Source: CAWBOV01 sp963790525 (lineage in GTDB: Bacteria; Actinomycetota; Actinomycetes; Mycobacteriales; Jatrophihabitantaceae). Taken from it: a DNA stretch of 64,000 nt. Shown one piece after another: positions 35,168 to 44,285 of this stretch. A program made the translations under genes and the position numbers. A model generated the notes under the pieces. The model was given only the letters and a program-made list of their open reading frames with translations, searched no databases and was not told where the DNA came from. Every line of letters begins with the position of its first letter. Position 1 is the first letter of the stretch. The DNA is taken from assembly GCA_963790525.1 (NCBI GenBank), contig CAWBOV010000006.1, positions 248,001 to 312,000 on the forward strand, written 5' to 3'.

Positions 35168-35317
35168 TCCGCCCCGCCCGCCCGTCCCGGCCGACCCTGT
35201 CGCCGTGACGGTGAGGCGTCGCCGTCCCGGTGTATCCACGGGTTAGATTCGTAGCCACCGTTCGTCGTCCCAGCCGCGACGCGTGCGCTCCACCGTCCCG
35301 TCCACCGCCGGAGAACT

Positions 35318-38300
35318 GTGCATCTCAAGTCGCTGACCCTCAAGGGCTTCAAGTCGTTCGCCTCCGCGACGACCCTCCGCTTCGAGCCGGGAATCACCGC
35401 CGTCGTAGGCCCCAACGGGTCCGGCAAGAGCAACGTCGTCGACGCGATCACCTGGGTGCTCGGCGAGCAGGGTGCCAAGGCACTGCGCGGCGGCAAGATG
35501 GAGGACGTCATCTTCGCCGGCACGGCGGGGCGGCCGCCGCTCGGGCGTGCCGAGGTGACCCTGACGATCGACAACAACGACCACGCGCTGCCGATCGACT
35601 ACGCCGAGGTGTCCATCACCCGGCGCATGTTCCGCGACGGTGCCAGCGAGTACGAGATCAACGGCAGCACGTCCCGCCTGCTCGACATCCAGGAACTGCT
35701 CAGCGACTCCGGCATCGGCCGGGAGATGCACGTCATCGTCGGCCAGGGCCAGCTCGACTCGGTGCTCCAGGCCCGCCCCGAGGACCGCCGCGGCTTCATC
35801 GAGGAGGCGGCCGGCGTCCTCAAGCACCGCAAGCGCAAGGAGAAGGCCCTCCGCAAGCTCGACGCCATGCAGGCCAACCTCACCCGGCTCACCGACCTGA
35901 CCGGTGAGCTGCGCCGCCAGCTCAAACCGCTCGGGCGCCAGGCCGAGGTCGCCCGCCGCGCCGCCGGCGTCCAGGCCGAACTGCGCGATTCCCGCCTGCG
36001 GCTGCTGGCCGACGACCTGCTCATGCTGCGCACCCAGCTGGCCGCCGAGGTCGCCGACGAGGAGGCGCTGCGGGCCGAACGGGCGGAGCTCGAGGCGCTG
36101 CTGGTCGCGGCCCGCTCCCGCGAGGCCGAGCTCGACGAGGCCGTCCAGGACGCCGCTCCGGCCGTGACGCGCGCGCAGGAGACCTGGTACCAGCTCACCG
36201 CGATCGAGGAGCGCTTCCGCGGGACCTCCCGGCTGGCCGCCGAGCGGGCGCGGCACCTCACCGACCCGATCGAGGACGACCGCCCCGGCCGCGACCCGGA
36301 CGCGCTCGACGCCGAGGCCGCGCGGATCCGGGCCGAGGAGGCCGACCTGCAGGCCCGGCTCGACGAGGCCACGGCGGCGTTGACCGCTGCGGTCGCCGAG
36401 CGCCAGGGCCACGAGCAGTCGCTGGCCGACGCCGAGCGGGCACTCGTCGCCGCGGCCCGGGCCGTCGCGGACCGGCGTGAGGGGCTGGCCCGGCTGACCG
36501 GACAGGTCAACTCTCTGCGCACGCGCGCCGCCGCGGGTGCCGAGGAGATCGCCCGGCTGTCCGGTGCCGCCGCGCAGGCACGCGAGCGGGGCGCGCTGGC
36601 CGAGGCCGAGCTGGATCGGGTCCAGTCCGAGGTCGGCGCGCTCGACGAGGGGGAGCTGAGCCTCGACGAACGCCACGAGAGTGCCGTCGGCACGCTGGAG
36701 CGGTGCGCGGCGCGCACGAGGGACCTCACCGACGAGATGCGCGACGCCGACCGGGAACGGTCCACGTGGTCAGCGCGCCGCGAGGCACTGGCGCTGGGCC
36801 TGACGCGCAAGGACGGCGCCGGAGCGCTGCTGGCTGCCGGCTCGCGCCTGCCTGGGGTGCTCGGCTCCGTGGCGGCGCTGCTCACCGTCGACGCCGGGCA
36901 CGAAGCGGCACTGGCCGCTGCCCTCGGGGCGCTGGCCGACGCGGTGGCCGTGGGATCGCCGCAGGACGCGGCGGCGGCGATGACTCTGCTCAAGCAGGAC
37001 GATGCCGGGCGCGCCGGGATGCTCGTCGGTGGCCGGTCGGCGTCCGGCGATCGCAGCGGCTGGCCCGAACTGCCCGCAGGCGCCCGGTGGGCTGTCGACG
37101 TCGTCCACGCGCCCCGCGCGCTCGCGCCCGCTGTCGCGGACGCCCTCGCGCGGGTCGCCGTGGTCGCCGACCTCGCCGCCGCCCAGGCGCTCGTGACCAG
37201 TGAGCCGGACGTGCGCGCGGTGACCCCGGACGGCGACGTGCTCGGGTGGGGGTTCGCCATCGGCGGCTCGGCGTCGGCGCCCAGTGCCCTGGAGATCCAG
37301 GCCGCGGTCGACGAGGCGCAGGGCAAGGCCGACGATGCCGACGCGCGCCTGGCCCGCGTGCAGGTCCAGCTCGTCGAGGCCCGCGAGCTCGAGGTAACGG
37401 CGACCCTCGAGGTCGAGCGCACCCTCGCCGCGCTCAACGAATCCGATGCCCAGCTGTCCGCGGTCGCCGAGCAGCTCGCGGAGCTGGGGCAGGCGGCACG
37501 GTCGGCGCACGCCGAGGCCGAACGTCTGGAACGTGCGCGCCACGAGGCCGAACTGGCCCGTGACCGCGACCTGGCCGGCCTCACCGATCTGGAGTCACGC
37601 CTCGAGCTCGCCGAGTCCTCCGACGTCGAGGAGGAGCCGTCCACCGAGGTCCGGGACACGATGCGCGCCGAGGTGGCCACCGCCCGCCAGGCCGAACTCG
37701 ACGCCCGGCTGGCGGTACGCACCGCGGAGGAACGCGTCCGCGCCCTGGCGGGACGGGCCGACTCGCTGACCCGCGCCGCCGCCGCCGAGCGGGCTGCCCG
37801 GGTGCGCCAGGAGCGGCTGCGCCGGTCGCGGGCGCGAGGTGCCGGTGTCGCCGCGGCCGTCCACGACGCCGCCGAGCGCACCCTGGTCCTGATCGCCGCC
37901 TCCCTCGCCCAGGCCGGTCGCGAGCGCGAGCGGGTGCAGACCGCGCGCACCGCCCTGGACACCGAGCTCGCCGCCGTCCGCGCCCGCACCCGCGAGCTGG
38001 CTGCGCGCGTCGGCCAGCTGACCGACACGGTGCACCGCGACGAGGTGCTCCGCGCCGAGCAGCGCCTGCGGATCGAGCAGCTCGAACAGCGTGCCGTGGA
38101 CGAGTTCGGGGTGGAGCCCGAGGCGCTCATCGCCGAGTACGGCCCGGACCAGCCGGTCCCGCCGTCGTCACTGGAGACGGCCGAGTTCGAACAGGCCCGG
38201 GAGCGCGGCGAGCAGGTCGTCGCCCCCCAGCCCGGCCCGTTCCACCGCCCCTCGCAGGAGAAGCGCGCGCGCCCGCGCCGAGCGCGATCTCGCCCTGCTG

Positions 38301-38910
38301 GGCAAGGTCAACCCCCTCGCGCTGGAGGAGTTCGCAGCGCTGGAGGAACGTCACCAGTTCCTCTCCACCCAGCTGGAGGACCTCAAGGACACCCGCCGCG
38401 ACCTGCTGACCGTGGTCAAGGAGGTCGACGACCGCATCCTGGAGGTCTTCACCGCCGCCTACCAGGACGTGGCGCGGGAGTTCGAGACCGTCTTCGCCAC
38501 GCTGTTCCCCGGCGGCGAGGGGCGGCTGGTGCTCACCAACCCCGACGACATGCTGCTGACCGGCATCGACGTCGAGGCCCGCCCGCCCGGGAAGAAGGTC
38601 AAGCGGCTGTCGCTGCTGTCCGGTGGCGAACGCTCGCTGACCGCGGTGGCGCTGCTGGTGGCGATCTTCCGGGCCCGGCCGTCGCCGTTCTACATCATGG
38701 ACGAGGTGGAGGCGGCGCTGGACGACGTCAACCTCGGCCGGCTGATCGGCGCTGATCGGCGAACTCCGCGCCAGCAGCCAGATCATCATCATCACGCACC
38801 AGAAGCGGACGATGGAGATCGCCGACGCGCTCTACGGGGTCACGATGCGGGGCGACGGCATCACCCAGGTGATCAGCCAGCGGCTGCGCGACAACGTCGA
38901 GGCGTCCTAG
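35318..38910 (+). CDS. smc: Chromosome segregation ATPase SMC, interrupted by two apparent +1 frameshifts
   Basis: SMC is the condensin core that organises chromosomes. The N-terminal ATPase half has GPNGSGKSN (31-39), followed by a long coiled coil, a hinge near residues 500-670 and a second coiled coil. The C-terminal half carries LSLLSGGERSLTAVALL (signature), FYIMDEVEAALDDVN (Walker B) and IIIITHQKRTME. The frame breaks at the CCC of 38272-38274 and again near 38751; each break is mended by removing one base. The mended protein is 1196 residues and ends at TAG 38908-38910, a normal SMC length. As an essential-type gene with all motifs intact, it is more likely misread sequence than a true pseudogene. 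Confidence 0.93.
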
Positions 38911-38969
38911 ACCCTGGCGCGGTGGCCGGCGCGCCGAGGTAGCAGGGGGCGCGGTGCCCACCTGAGACA

Positions 38970-40164
38970 ATGGCCGGCGTGGCATATCTGATCATCGCAA
39001 TCGTCATCGTCGTCCTGGCTGCGGCCGCCCTCGGTGGCCTCCTGCTCACCCGTGCCCGCGGGACGTCCGCTCCGCTCCCGCCGTCCGCGCAGCCCCCGCT
39101 GCCCGGTGTGGGCGACGACGCCGAGGTTCCGCGCGACTCGCCGACCCGCAGCATCGCGAGGACCGTCGAGCTGCCTGCCGAGGACGTCTCCGCGGCTCCG
39201 GCAGCACCCGTCGTCGCCGTCCCCGAACTGGACCGCCCCGAACCCACGGCCGGGCGCCTGGTGCGCCTGCGGGAGCGGTTGTCCCGCTCCCAGACGACGC
39301 TCGGGCGCGGCCTGCTGTCGGTGCTCTCCCGCGACAAGCTCGACGACGACGCGTGGGACGAGGTCTCCGACTCCCTGCTGATCGCCGATGTCGGCGTGGC
39401 CGCCACGGGCGAGATCGTCAGCCGCTTGCAGGCGCGGACCCGCGTCCTGGGGACCCGCAGTCAGGGCGAGCTGCGGGCACTGCTCGCCGACGAGCTCGTC
39501 GCCGCGACTGCAACCGGACCTGGACCGCTCCCTGCACACGACCTCCACGACCGGCGCACCCGCGGTGGTCATGGTCGTGGGCGTCAACGGGACCGGTAAG
39601 ACCACCACGTGCGGCAAGCTCGCGCGCGTCCTCGTCGCCGACGGACGGACCGTCCTGCTGGGCGCCGCCGACACCTTCCGCGCCGCCGCTGCCGACCAGC
39701 TCGCGACGTGGGGCGCACGCGTCGGCGCCGACACGGTGCGCGGCCCCGAGGGCGGCGACCCGGCCAGCGTGGCCTTCGAGGCGGTCAAGGCCGGCGCGGA
39801 GCGGCAGGTGGACGTGGTGCTCATCGACACGGCCGGGCGGCTGCACACCAAGGTCGGCCTCATGGACGAACTCGGCAAGGTCAAGCGCGTCGTGGAGAAG
39901 CTCGGTCCGGTCGACGAGACGCTGCTCGTGCTCGACGCGACCACCGGGCAGAACGGGCTGACGCAGGCCCGGGTGTTCACCGAGGTCGTCGACGTGACCG
40001 GCATCGTCCTCACCAAGCTCGACGGGACGGCCAAGGGCGGCATCGTCATCAGCGTGCAGAACGCCCTCGGCGTCCCCGTGAAGCTGATCGGTCTGGGTGA
40101 GGGGCCCGACGACCTCGCCCCGTTCGACCCGGAGCAGTTCGTCGACGCACTCCTCGGCGAATGA
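38970..40164 (+). CDS. ftsY: Signal recognition particle receptor FtsY, with one apparent +1 frameshift
   Basis: FtsY is the membrane receptor GTPase for SRP-bound ribosomes. An N-terminal membrane helix (YLIIAIVIVVLAAAALGGLLL), as in other actinobacteria, is followed by a linker and the NG domain: LRERLSRSQTTLGRGLLSVL, then GVNGTGKTTTCGKLA (P-loop), DTFRAAAADQL, DTAGRLH, TKLDGTAKGG and GLGEGPDDLAPF. The frame breaks near 39507, where GCGACTGCAACC should read GCG CTG CAA CC. Removing A39507 restores a 397-residue protein. The partner Ffh is at 51659-53200. The tdh start overlaps the stop by four bases. Confidence 0.93.
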
Positions 40165-41189
40165 GGGCGCTCTACAAGCCCGAGGCCGCGCCGGGCCTGG
40201 AGCTCGTGGAACGCCCGGAGCCGGAGGCGGGCCCGCACGAGGTGAAGATCCGCGTCCAGCGCACGGGCATCTGCGGCACGGACCTCCACATCGCCTCGTG
40301 GGACACCTGGGCGGCGGGCGCGGTCAACGCCCCGCTGATCGTCGGGCACGAGTTCAGCGGTGTCGTCGTCGACGTCGGCGCCGAGGTCCGCGACGTGCGG
40401 ATCGGTGACCAGGTGTCCGGGGAGGGCCACATCTTCTGCGGCACCTGCCGCAACTGCCGGGCCGGGCGCCGCCACCTCTGCATCCGCACACAGGGGATCG
40501 GCGTCAACCGCGACGGCGCGTTCGCCGAGTTCATCGTGCTGCCCGAGACCAACGTGTGGGTGCACCCCGCGCCCATGGACCCCGATCTCGCGGCGATCTT
40601 CGACCCGTTCGGCAACGCCGTCCACACCGCGCTGAGCTTCCCGCTCGTCGGGGAGGACGTGCTGATCACCGGCGCGGGACCGATCGGGTTGATGGCGGCC
40701 GCAGTCTGCCGCCACGTCGGCGCGCGCTACGTCGTCATCACCGACGTGAGCGCGCCCCGTCTGGCCCTGGCCGCCCGCATGGGCGTGGACCTGGCGGTCG
40801 ACGTCTCCCGCGAGTCGATCGCCGACGCCCAGCGCCGGCTGGGCATGCGGGAGGGCTTCGACGTGGGGCTGGAGATGAGCGGGCATGCCGGCGCGCTGCC
40901 CGACATGATCGACAACCTCAACCACGGCGGGCGCATCGCCATGCTGGGGCTGCCGAGCGCGCCGATCAGCATCGACTGGGGCCGGCTCGTCACGCACATG
41001 ATCACGATCAAGGGGATCTACGGCCGCGAGATGTTCGAGACCTGGTACGCGATGAGTGCGATGCTGCAGTCCGGACTGGACATCAGCGCGGTCATCACCG
41101 ACCGGGTGCCGGCCGCGGACTGGGAGCGGGCCTTCGCGATCGCCCGTGACGGGCGCAGCGGCAAGGTCGTCATGAACTGGGAGGACTGA
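40161..41189 (+). CDS. tdh: L-threonine 3-dehydrogenase
   Basis: Tdh oxidises L-threonine to 2-amino-3-ketobutyrate with NAD. The 342-residue medium-chain dehydrogenase has catalytic-zinc ligands C38, H63 and E64 (GICGTDLHI; GHEFSG). Structural-zinc cysteines C93, C96, C99 and C107 (CGTCRNCRAGRRHLC) are at the same positions as in the E. coli enzyme. The NAD fold is at ITGAGPIGLMAAAV, and FDPFGNAVHTALSF is the specific Tdh signature. The gene begins inside the ftsY stop (four-base overlap) and is followed by kbl three bases later. Confidence 0.97.
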   Translation: MRALYKPEAAPGLELVERPEPEAGPHEVKIRVQRTGICGTDLHIASWDTWAAGAVNAPLIVGHEFSGVVVDVGAEVRDVRIGDQVSGEGHIFCGTCRNCRAGRRHLCIRTQGIGVNRDGAFAEFIVLPETNVWVHPAPMDPDLAAIFDPFGNAVHTALSFPLVGEDVLITGAGPIGLMAAAVCRHVGARYVVITDVSAPRLALAARMGVDLAVDVSRESIADAQRRLGMREGFDVGLEMSGHAGALPDMIDNLNHGGRIAMLGLPSAPISIDWGRLVTHMITIKGIYGREMFETWYAMSAMLQSGLDISAVITDRVPAADWERAFAIARDGRSGKVVMNWED

Positions 41190-41192
41190 GCG

Positions 41193-42377
41193 ATGTACGG
41201 AAGTGTGCGTGCCGAACTGACCGCGACCCTGGACGAGATCCGCGTTGCCGGGCTCTACAAGCACGAGCGTGAGCTCGCCTCGCCGCAGTCCGCGACCGTG
41301 CTGTCCGACGGTTCGCGCGTGCTGAACTTCTGCGCCAACAACTACCTCGGGCTGGCCGACCATCCCGCCGTCGTCGCGGCCGCCCGGCAGGCGCTGTCGG
41401 ACTGGGGATTCGGCATGGCCAGCGTGCGCTTCATCTGCGGGACGCAGACGCAGCACACCGAGCTCGAACGCCGCCTCGCCGACTTCCTCGGCACCGAGGC
41501 GACGATCCTGTACTCCTCGTGCTTCGACGCCAACGGTGGCGTCTTCGAGGTCCTCCTCGACGAGCGGGACGCGGTGATCTCCGACGAGCTCAACCACGCG
41601 TCGATCATCGACGGCATCCGGCTGTGCAAGGCCACCCGCTACCGCTACCGCAACCGTGACATGACCGACCTGGAGACTCAGCTGATCCAGGCGGCCGGCG
41701 CGCGCCGCCGGCTGATCGTGACCGACGGCGTGTTCTCGATGGACGGCTACCTCGCCCCGCTGGACGACATCTGCGCGCTGGCCGACCGGTACGGGGCGCT
41801 CGTCATGGTCGACGATTCCCATGCGGTCGGCTTCACCGGCCCCACCGGCGCGGGGACGCCCGAGCTGTTCGGTGTCACCGATCGGGTCGACATCGTGTCC
41901 GGCACCCTGGGCAAGGCGCTCGGCGGCGCGTCCGGCGGGTACCTGAGCGGGCGGGCGGAGATCGTCGAACTGCTGCGCCAGCGCTCCCGTCCCTACCTGT
42001 TCTCCAATGCGGTTGCCCCTGCTGTCGTCGCGGGATCCCTGGCCGCGCTGGAGCTCGTGGCCGGGGGAGCGGAGCAGCGCGACGCCCTGCGCGCCAACAC
42101 CGCCGCCTTCCGTGCGCGCATGGTGGAGGAGGGCTTCGACATCCTCCCCGGAGAGCACCCGATCGTGCCGGTGATGATCGGTGACGCGCCGACGGCGGCG
42201 CGGCTGGCGGAGGCCATGCTCGCGCAGGGGGTCTACGTGGTCGCGTTCTCCTACCCCGTCGTCCCGCAGGGACGCGCACGCATCCGCGTCCAGCTCTCGG
42301 CGGCACATTCCGCTGCCGACGTCGAGGCCTGTGTGCGCGCCTTTGTTGCGGCACGCGCAACACTGGCGCACGCCTGA
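41193..42377 (+). CDS. kbl: Glycine C-acetyltransferase (2-amino-3-ketobutyrate CoA ligase)
   Basis: Kbl cleaves 2-amino-3-ketobutyrate with CoA to glycine and acetyl-CoA, using pyridoxal phosphate. The 394-residue protein has NFCANNYLGLADHP, MASVRFICGTQTQHTELE, the cofactor aspartate in MVDDSHAVGFTGPTG and the Schiff-base Lys241 in TLGKALGGASGGY. With the adjacent tdh it forms the two-step threonine-to-glycine pathway. A small hairpin follows the stop. The tdh-kbl pair is inserted between ftsY and amtB, which are close neighbours in mycobacteria. Confidence 0.97.
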   Translation: MYGSVRAELTATLDEIRVAGLYKHERELASPQSATVLSDGSRVLNFCANNYLGLADHPAVVAAARQALSDWGFGMASVRFICGTQTQHTELERRLADFLGTEATILYSSCFDANGGVFEVLLDERDAVISDELNHASIIDGIRLCKATRYRYRNRDMTDLETQLIQAAGARRRLIVTDGVFSMDGYLAPLDDICALADRYGALVMVDDSHAVGFTGPTGAGTPELFGVTDRVDIVSGTLGKALGGASGGYLSGRAEIVELLRQRSRPYLFSNAVAPAVVAGSLAALELVAGGAEQRDALRANTAAFRARMVEEGFDILPGEHPIVPVMIGDAPTAARLAEAMLAQGVYVVAFSYPVVPQGRARIRVQLSAAHSAADVEACVRAFVAARATLAHA

Positions 42378-42390
42378 CCGAGCTGGACAG

Positions 42391-42539
42391 AAACGTTCAG
42401 GGCACGCGTTTGTGCCCTATTTGAGCCACTTCCGAGGGTGAGCGTTCATCTTCACGAAACGTTAGGTGGCGGCTTCCGGAAACAGCAACAGGACAGTCTT
42501 TGCACACGCCTTGGGGGCAGGGCGATGTAGGCAAACGTT
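42391..42539 (+). promoter_or_regulatory. Three AAACGTT motifs upstream of amtB
   Basis: AAACGTT occurs at 42391-42397, 42457-42463 and 42533-42539; the third copy is a full palindrome, CAAACGTTTG. The first two are part of GAAACGTT. GAAAC half-sites occur in actinobacterial GlnR boxes, but the spacing here does not fit the published pattern well, so the regulator is uncertain. The leader between kbl and amtB is 182 bases and must hold the amtB promoter. Confidence 0.35.
42399..42418 (+). terminator. Hairpin after kbl
   Basis: AGGGCAC and GTGCCCT form a perfect 7-bp stem around a six-base loop (42399-42418), followed by the weakly T-rich ATTTGAG, 21 bases after the kbl stop. It probably ends the tdh-kbl transcript. 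Confidence 0.6.
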
Positions 42540-42559
42540 TGCTGACGAAGGGAAGCGCA

Positions 42560-43897
42560 GTGCAACAAATGGCTCTGCTAGCCGATCCAGTAACGCTGGA
42601 CAGCGGCAACACCGCATGGATCTTGGCATCGGCAGCACTCGTGATGCTGATGACGCCGGGTCTGGCGTTCTTCTACGGCGGCCTGGTCCGCTCGAAGAAC
42701 GTCCTCAACATGCTGATGATGAACTTCATCTGTCTCGCCATTGTCGGCGTGCTCTGGACGTTCTACGGATTCTCACTCGCCTTCGGAGTCACGCGCGCCG
42801 GAGGAATCATCGGTTTCACCAAGGACTGGATCGGCCTCGGGAACCCGACCGCCGTGATCACGTCCTTGAATGCGGTCGGCGTGCCGGTGCTCGTGTTCGC
42901 GATGTTCCAGCTGATGTTCGCCATCATCACCCCGGCACTGATCTCCGGCGCCATCGCCGACCGGGTGAAGTTCGGCGGCTGGTGCATCTTCGTGGCCATC
43001 TGGGTCACCGTCGTCTACTTCCCCGTCGCCAACTGGGTGTTCGGTACCGGCTGGATCCTCAACAAGCTGCGTGCCGAGGACTTCGCGGGTGGTACCGCGG
43101 TCCACATCAATGCCGGTGCCGCGGCGCTCGCGCTCGTGTTCGTCCTGGGCAAGCGGCAGGGCTGGCGCAAGGATCCGATGCGGCCGCACAACGTGCCGTT
43201 CGTGCTCCTGGGCGCCTCGCTGCTGTGGTTCGGCTGGTACGGGTTCAACGCGGGTTCCGAAGGTGCCGCCGACGGCACGGCCGGTCTGGCGTTCACCACG
43301 ACCACGGTCGCGACCTGTGCGGCCACGCTCGGCTGGCTCATCGTGGAGAAGATCCGCGACGGCAAGCCGACCACGGTCGGTGCCGCATCCGGTGCCGTCG
43401 CCGGTCTGGTCGCCATCACCCCGGCGTGTGCCTACGTCTCACCCATGGGTGGCATCGCGATCGGCCTCATCGCCGGCATGGTCTGCGCGTGCGCCATCAG
43501 CCTGAAGTTCAAGTTCGGCTTCGACGACGCGCTCGATGTCGTCGGTGTCCACCTCGTCGGTGGTATCACCGGCACGCTCTGCATCGGCCTGTTCGGCTTC
43601 GACCACGGTGCGCTGGCCGGCTTCGTCGAGGCAAAACGTGGCCTGTTCTACGGCGGCGGCCTGACGCTGCTGTGGGTCCAGTTCATCGCCGCGGCGGCCG
43701 TCCTGGCCTACTCGTTCACGGTGACGTTCATCATCGGTACCGTCCTGAAGAAGCTCGGGATCCTGCGGGTGTCTGAGGAGACCGAGTACACGGGTCTGGA
43801 CGAGGTCGAGCACGCTGAGACCGCGTACAGCTTCTCGAACATGCTCGGTGGCAGTCTGAGCAGCAACGACACCGAACTCGCCGGAAAGGAAGCGTGA
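42560..43897 (+). CDS. amtB: Ammonium transporter
   Basis: This is an ammonium channel of 445 residues with eleven predicted membrane helices. Family landmarks are ALVMLMTPGLAFFYGGLVRSKNVLNMLMMNF near the N-terminus, DFAGGTAVHINAGAAALALV, NVPFVLLGASLLWFGWYGFNAGS, and DDALDVVGVHLVGGITGTLCIGLFG with the conserved pore histidines. GTG 42560 lies six bases after GAAGGGA; upstream in-frame codons lack this site. It is followed by glnB five bases later, the typical pair in which the PII protein gates the transporter. Expression is probably induced by nitrogen lack. Confidence 0.97.
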   Translation: MQQMALLADPVTLDSGNTAWILASAALVMLMTPGLAFFYGGLVRSKNVLNMLMMNFICLAIVGVLWTFYGFSLAFGVTRAGGIIGFTKDWIGLGNPTAVITSLNAVGVPVLVFAMFQLMFAIITPALISGAIADRVKFGGWCIFVAIWVTVVYFPVANWVFGTGWILNKLRAEDFAGGTAVHINAGAAALALVFVLGKRQGWRKDPMRPHNVPFVLLGASLLWFGWYGFNAGSEGAADGTAGLAFTTTTVATCAATLGWLIVEKIRDGKPTTVGAASGAVAGLVAITPACAYVSPMGGIAIGLIAGMVCACAISLKFKFGFDDALDVVGVHLVGGITGTLCIGLFGFDHGALAGFVEAKRGLFYGGGLTLLWVQFIAAAAVLAYSFTVTFIIGTVLKKLGILRVSEETEYTGLDEVEHAETAYSFSNMLGGSLSSNDTELAGKEA

Positions 43898-43902
43898 CCG
43901 AC

Positions 43903-44241
43903 ATGAAGATGGTTACCGCCATCATCAAGCCCTTCAAGCTCGACGACGTCAAGGCGGCGCTCGAGACCCTGGGTGTGCACGGCCTGACCGCGAGCGAGGT
44001 CCAGGGCTTCGGCCGCCAGAAGGGCCACACCGAGGTCTACCGCGGTGCGGAGTACACCGTCGACCTGGTCCCGAAGGTCAAGGTCGAGATCCTGGTCGGC
44101 GACGAGGACGCGGCCAAGGTCGTCGACGCCGTCGTCGAGGCGGCCCGTACCGGAAAGATCGGTGACGGCAAGGTCTGGGTGACCGCGGTCGAGACGCTGG
44201 TGCGGGTGCGCACCGGTGAGCGTGACGTCGACGCCGTCTGA
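43903..44241 (+). CDS. glnB: Nitrogen regulatory protein PII (GlnK/GlnB)
   Basis: PII is the trimeric sensor of 2-oxoglutarate, ATP/ADP and, by modification, glutamine. From ATG 43903 it has exactly the canonical 112 residues. The T-loop is intact with Tyr51 (YRGAEYTVDL), the site of nucleotidylylation, along with GFGRQKGHTE and GDGKVWVTAVETLVRVRTGE. The upstream GTG at 43894 is too close to the purine-rich site. It lies between amtB and glnD, so it probably acts as a GlnK that blocks AmtB and is modified by the GlnD encoded next. Confidence 0.96.
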   Translation: MKMVTAIIKPFKLDDVKAALETLGVHGLTASEVQGFGRQKGHTEVYRGAEYTVDLVPKVKVEILVGDEDAAKVVDAVVEAARTGKIGDGKVWVTAVETLVRVRTGERDVDAV

Positions 44242-44285
44242 GTCGCGCCGCGCTCTGCGATAGTGACGTCCATGCGGAGCCGGCC

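Noticed and set aside
35599..38130. Ser/Arg-rich open frame of about 840 codons opposite smc
   Set aside because: Composition is the reverse reading of an Ala/Glu/Arg coiled coil; no family resemblance.
38741..38760. Frameshift in smc as a true 10-bp duplication
   Set aside because: Removing all ten bases would leave the conserved segment between Walker B and the ITHQ motif three residues short; removing one base gives the family spacing.
38907..42371. Open frame of about 1150 codons on the minus strand opposite ftsY, tdh and kbl
   Set aside because: Low-complexity Arg/Asp/Gly-rich shadow of three genes whose active sites are all recognised on the plus strand.
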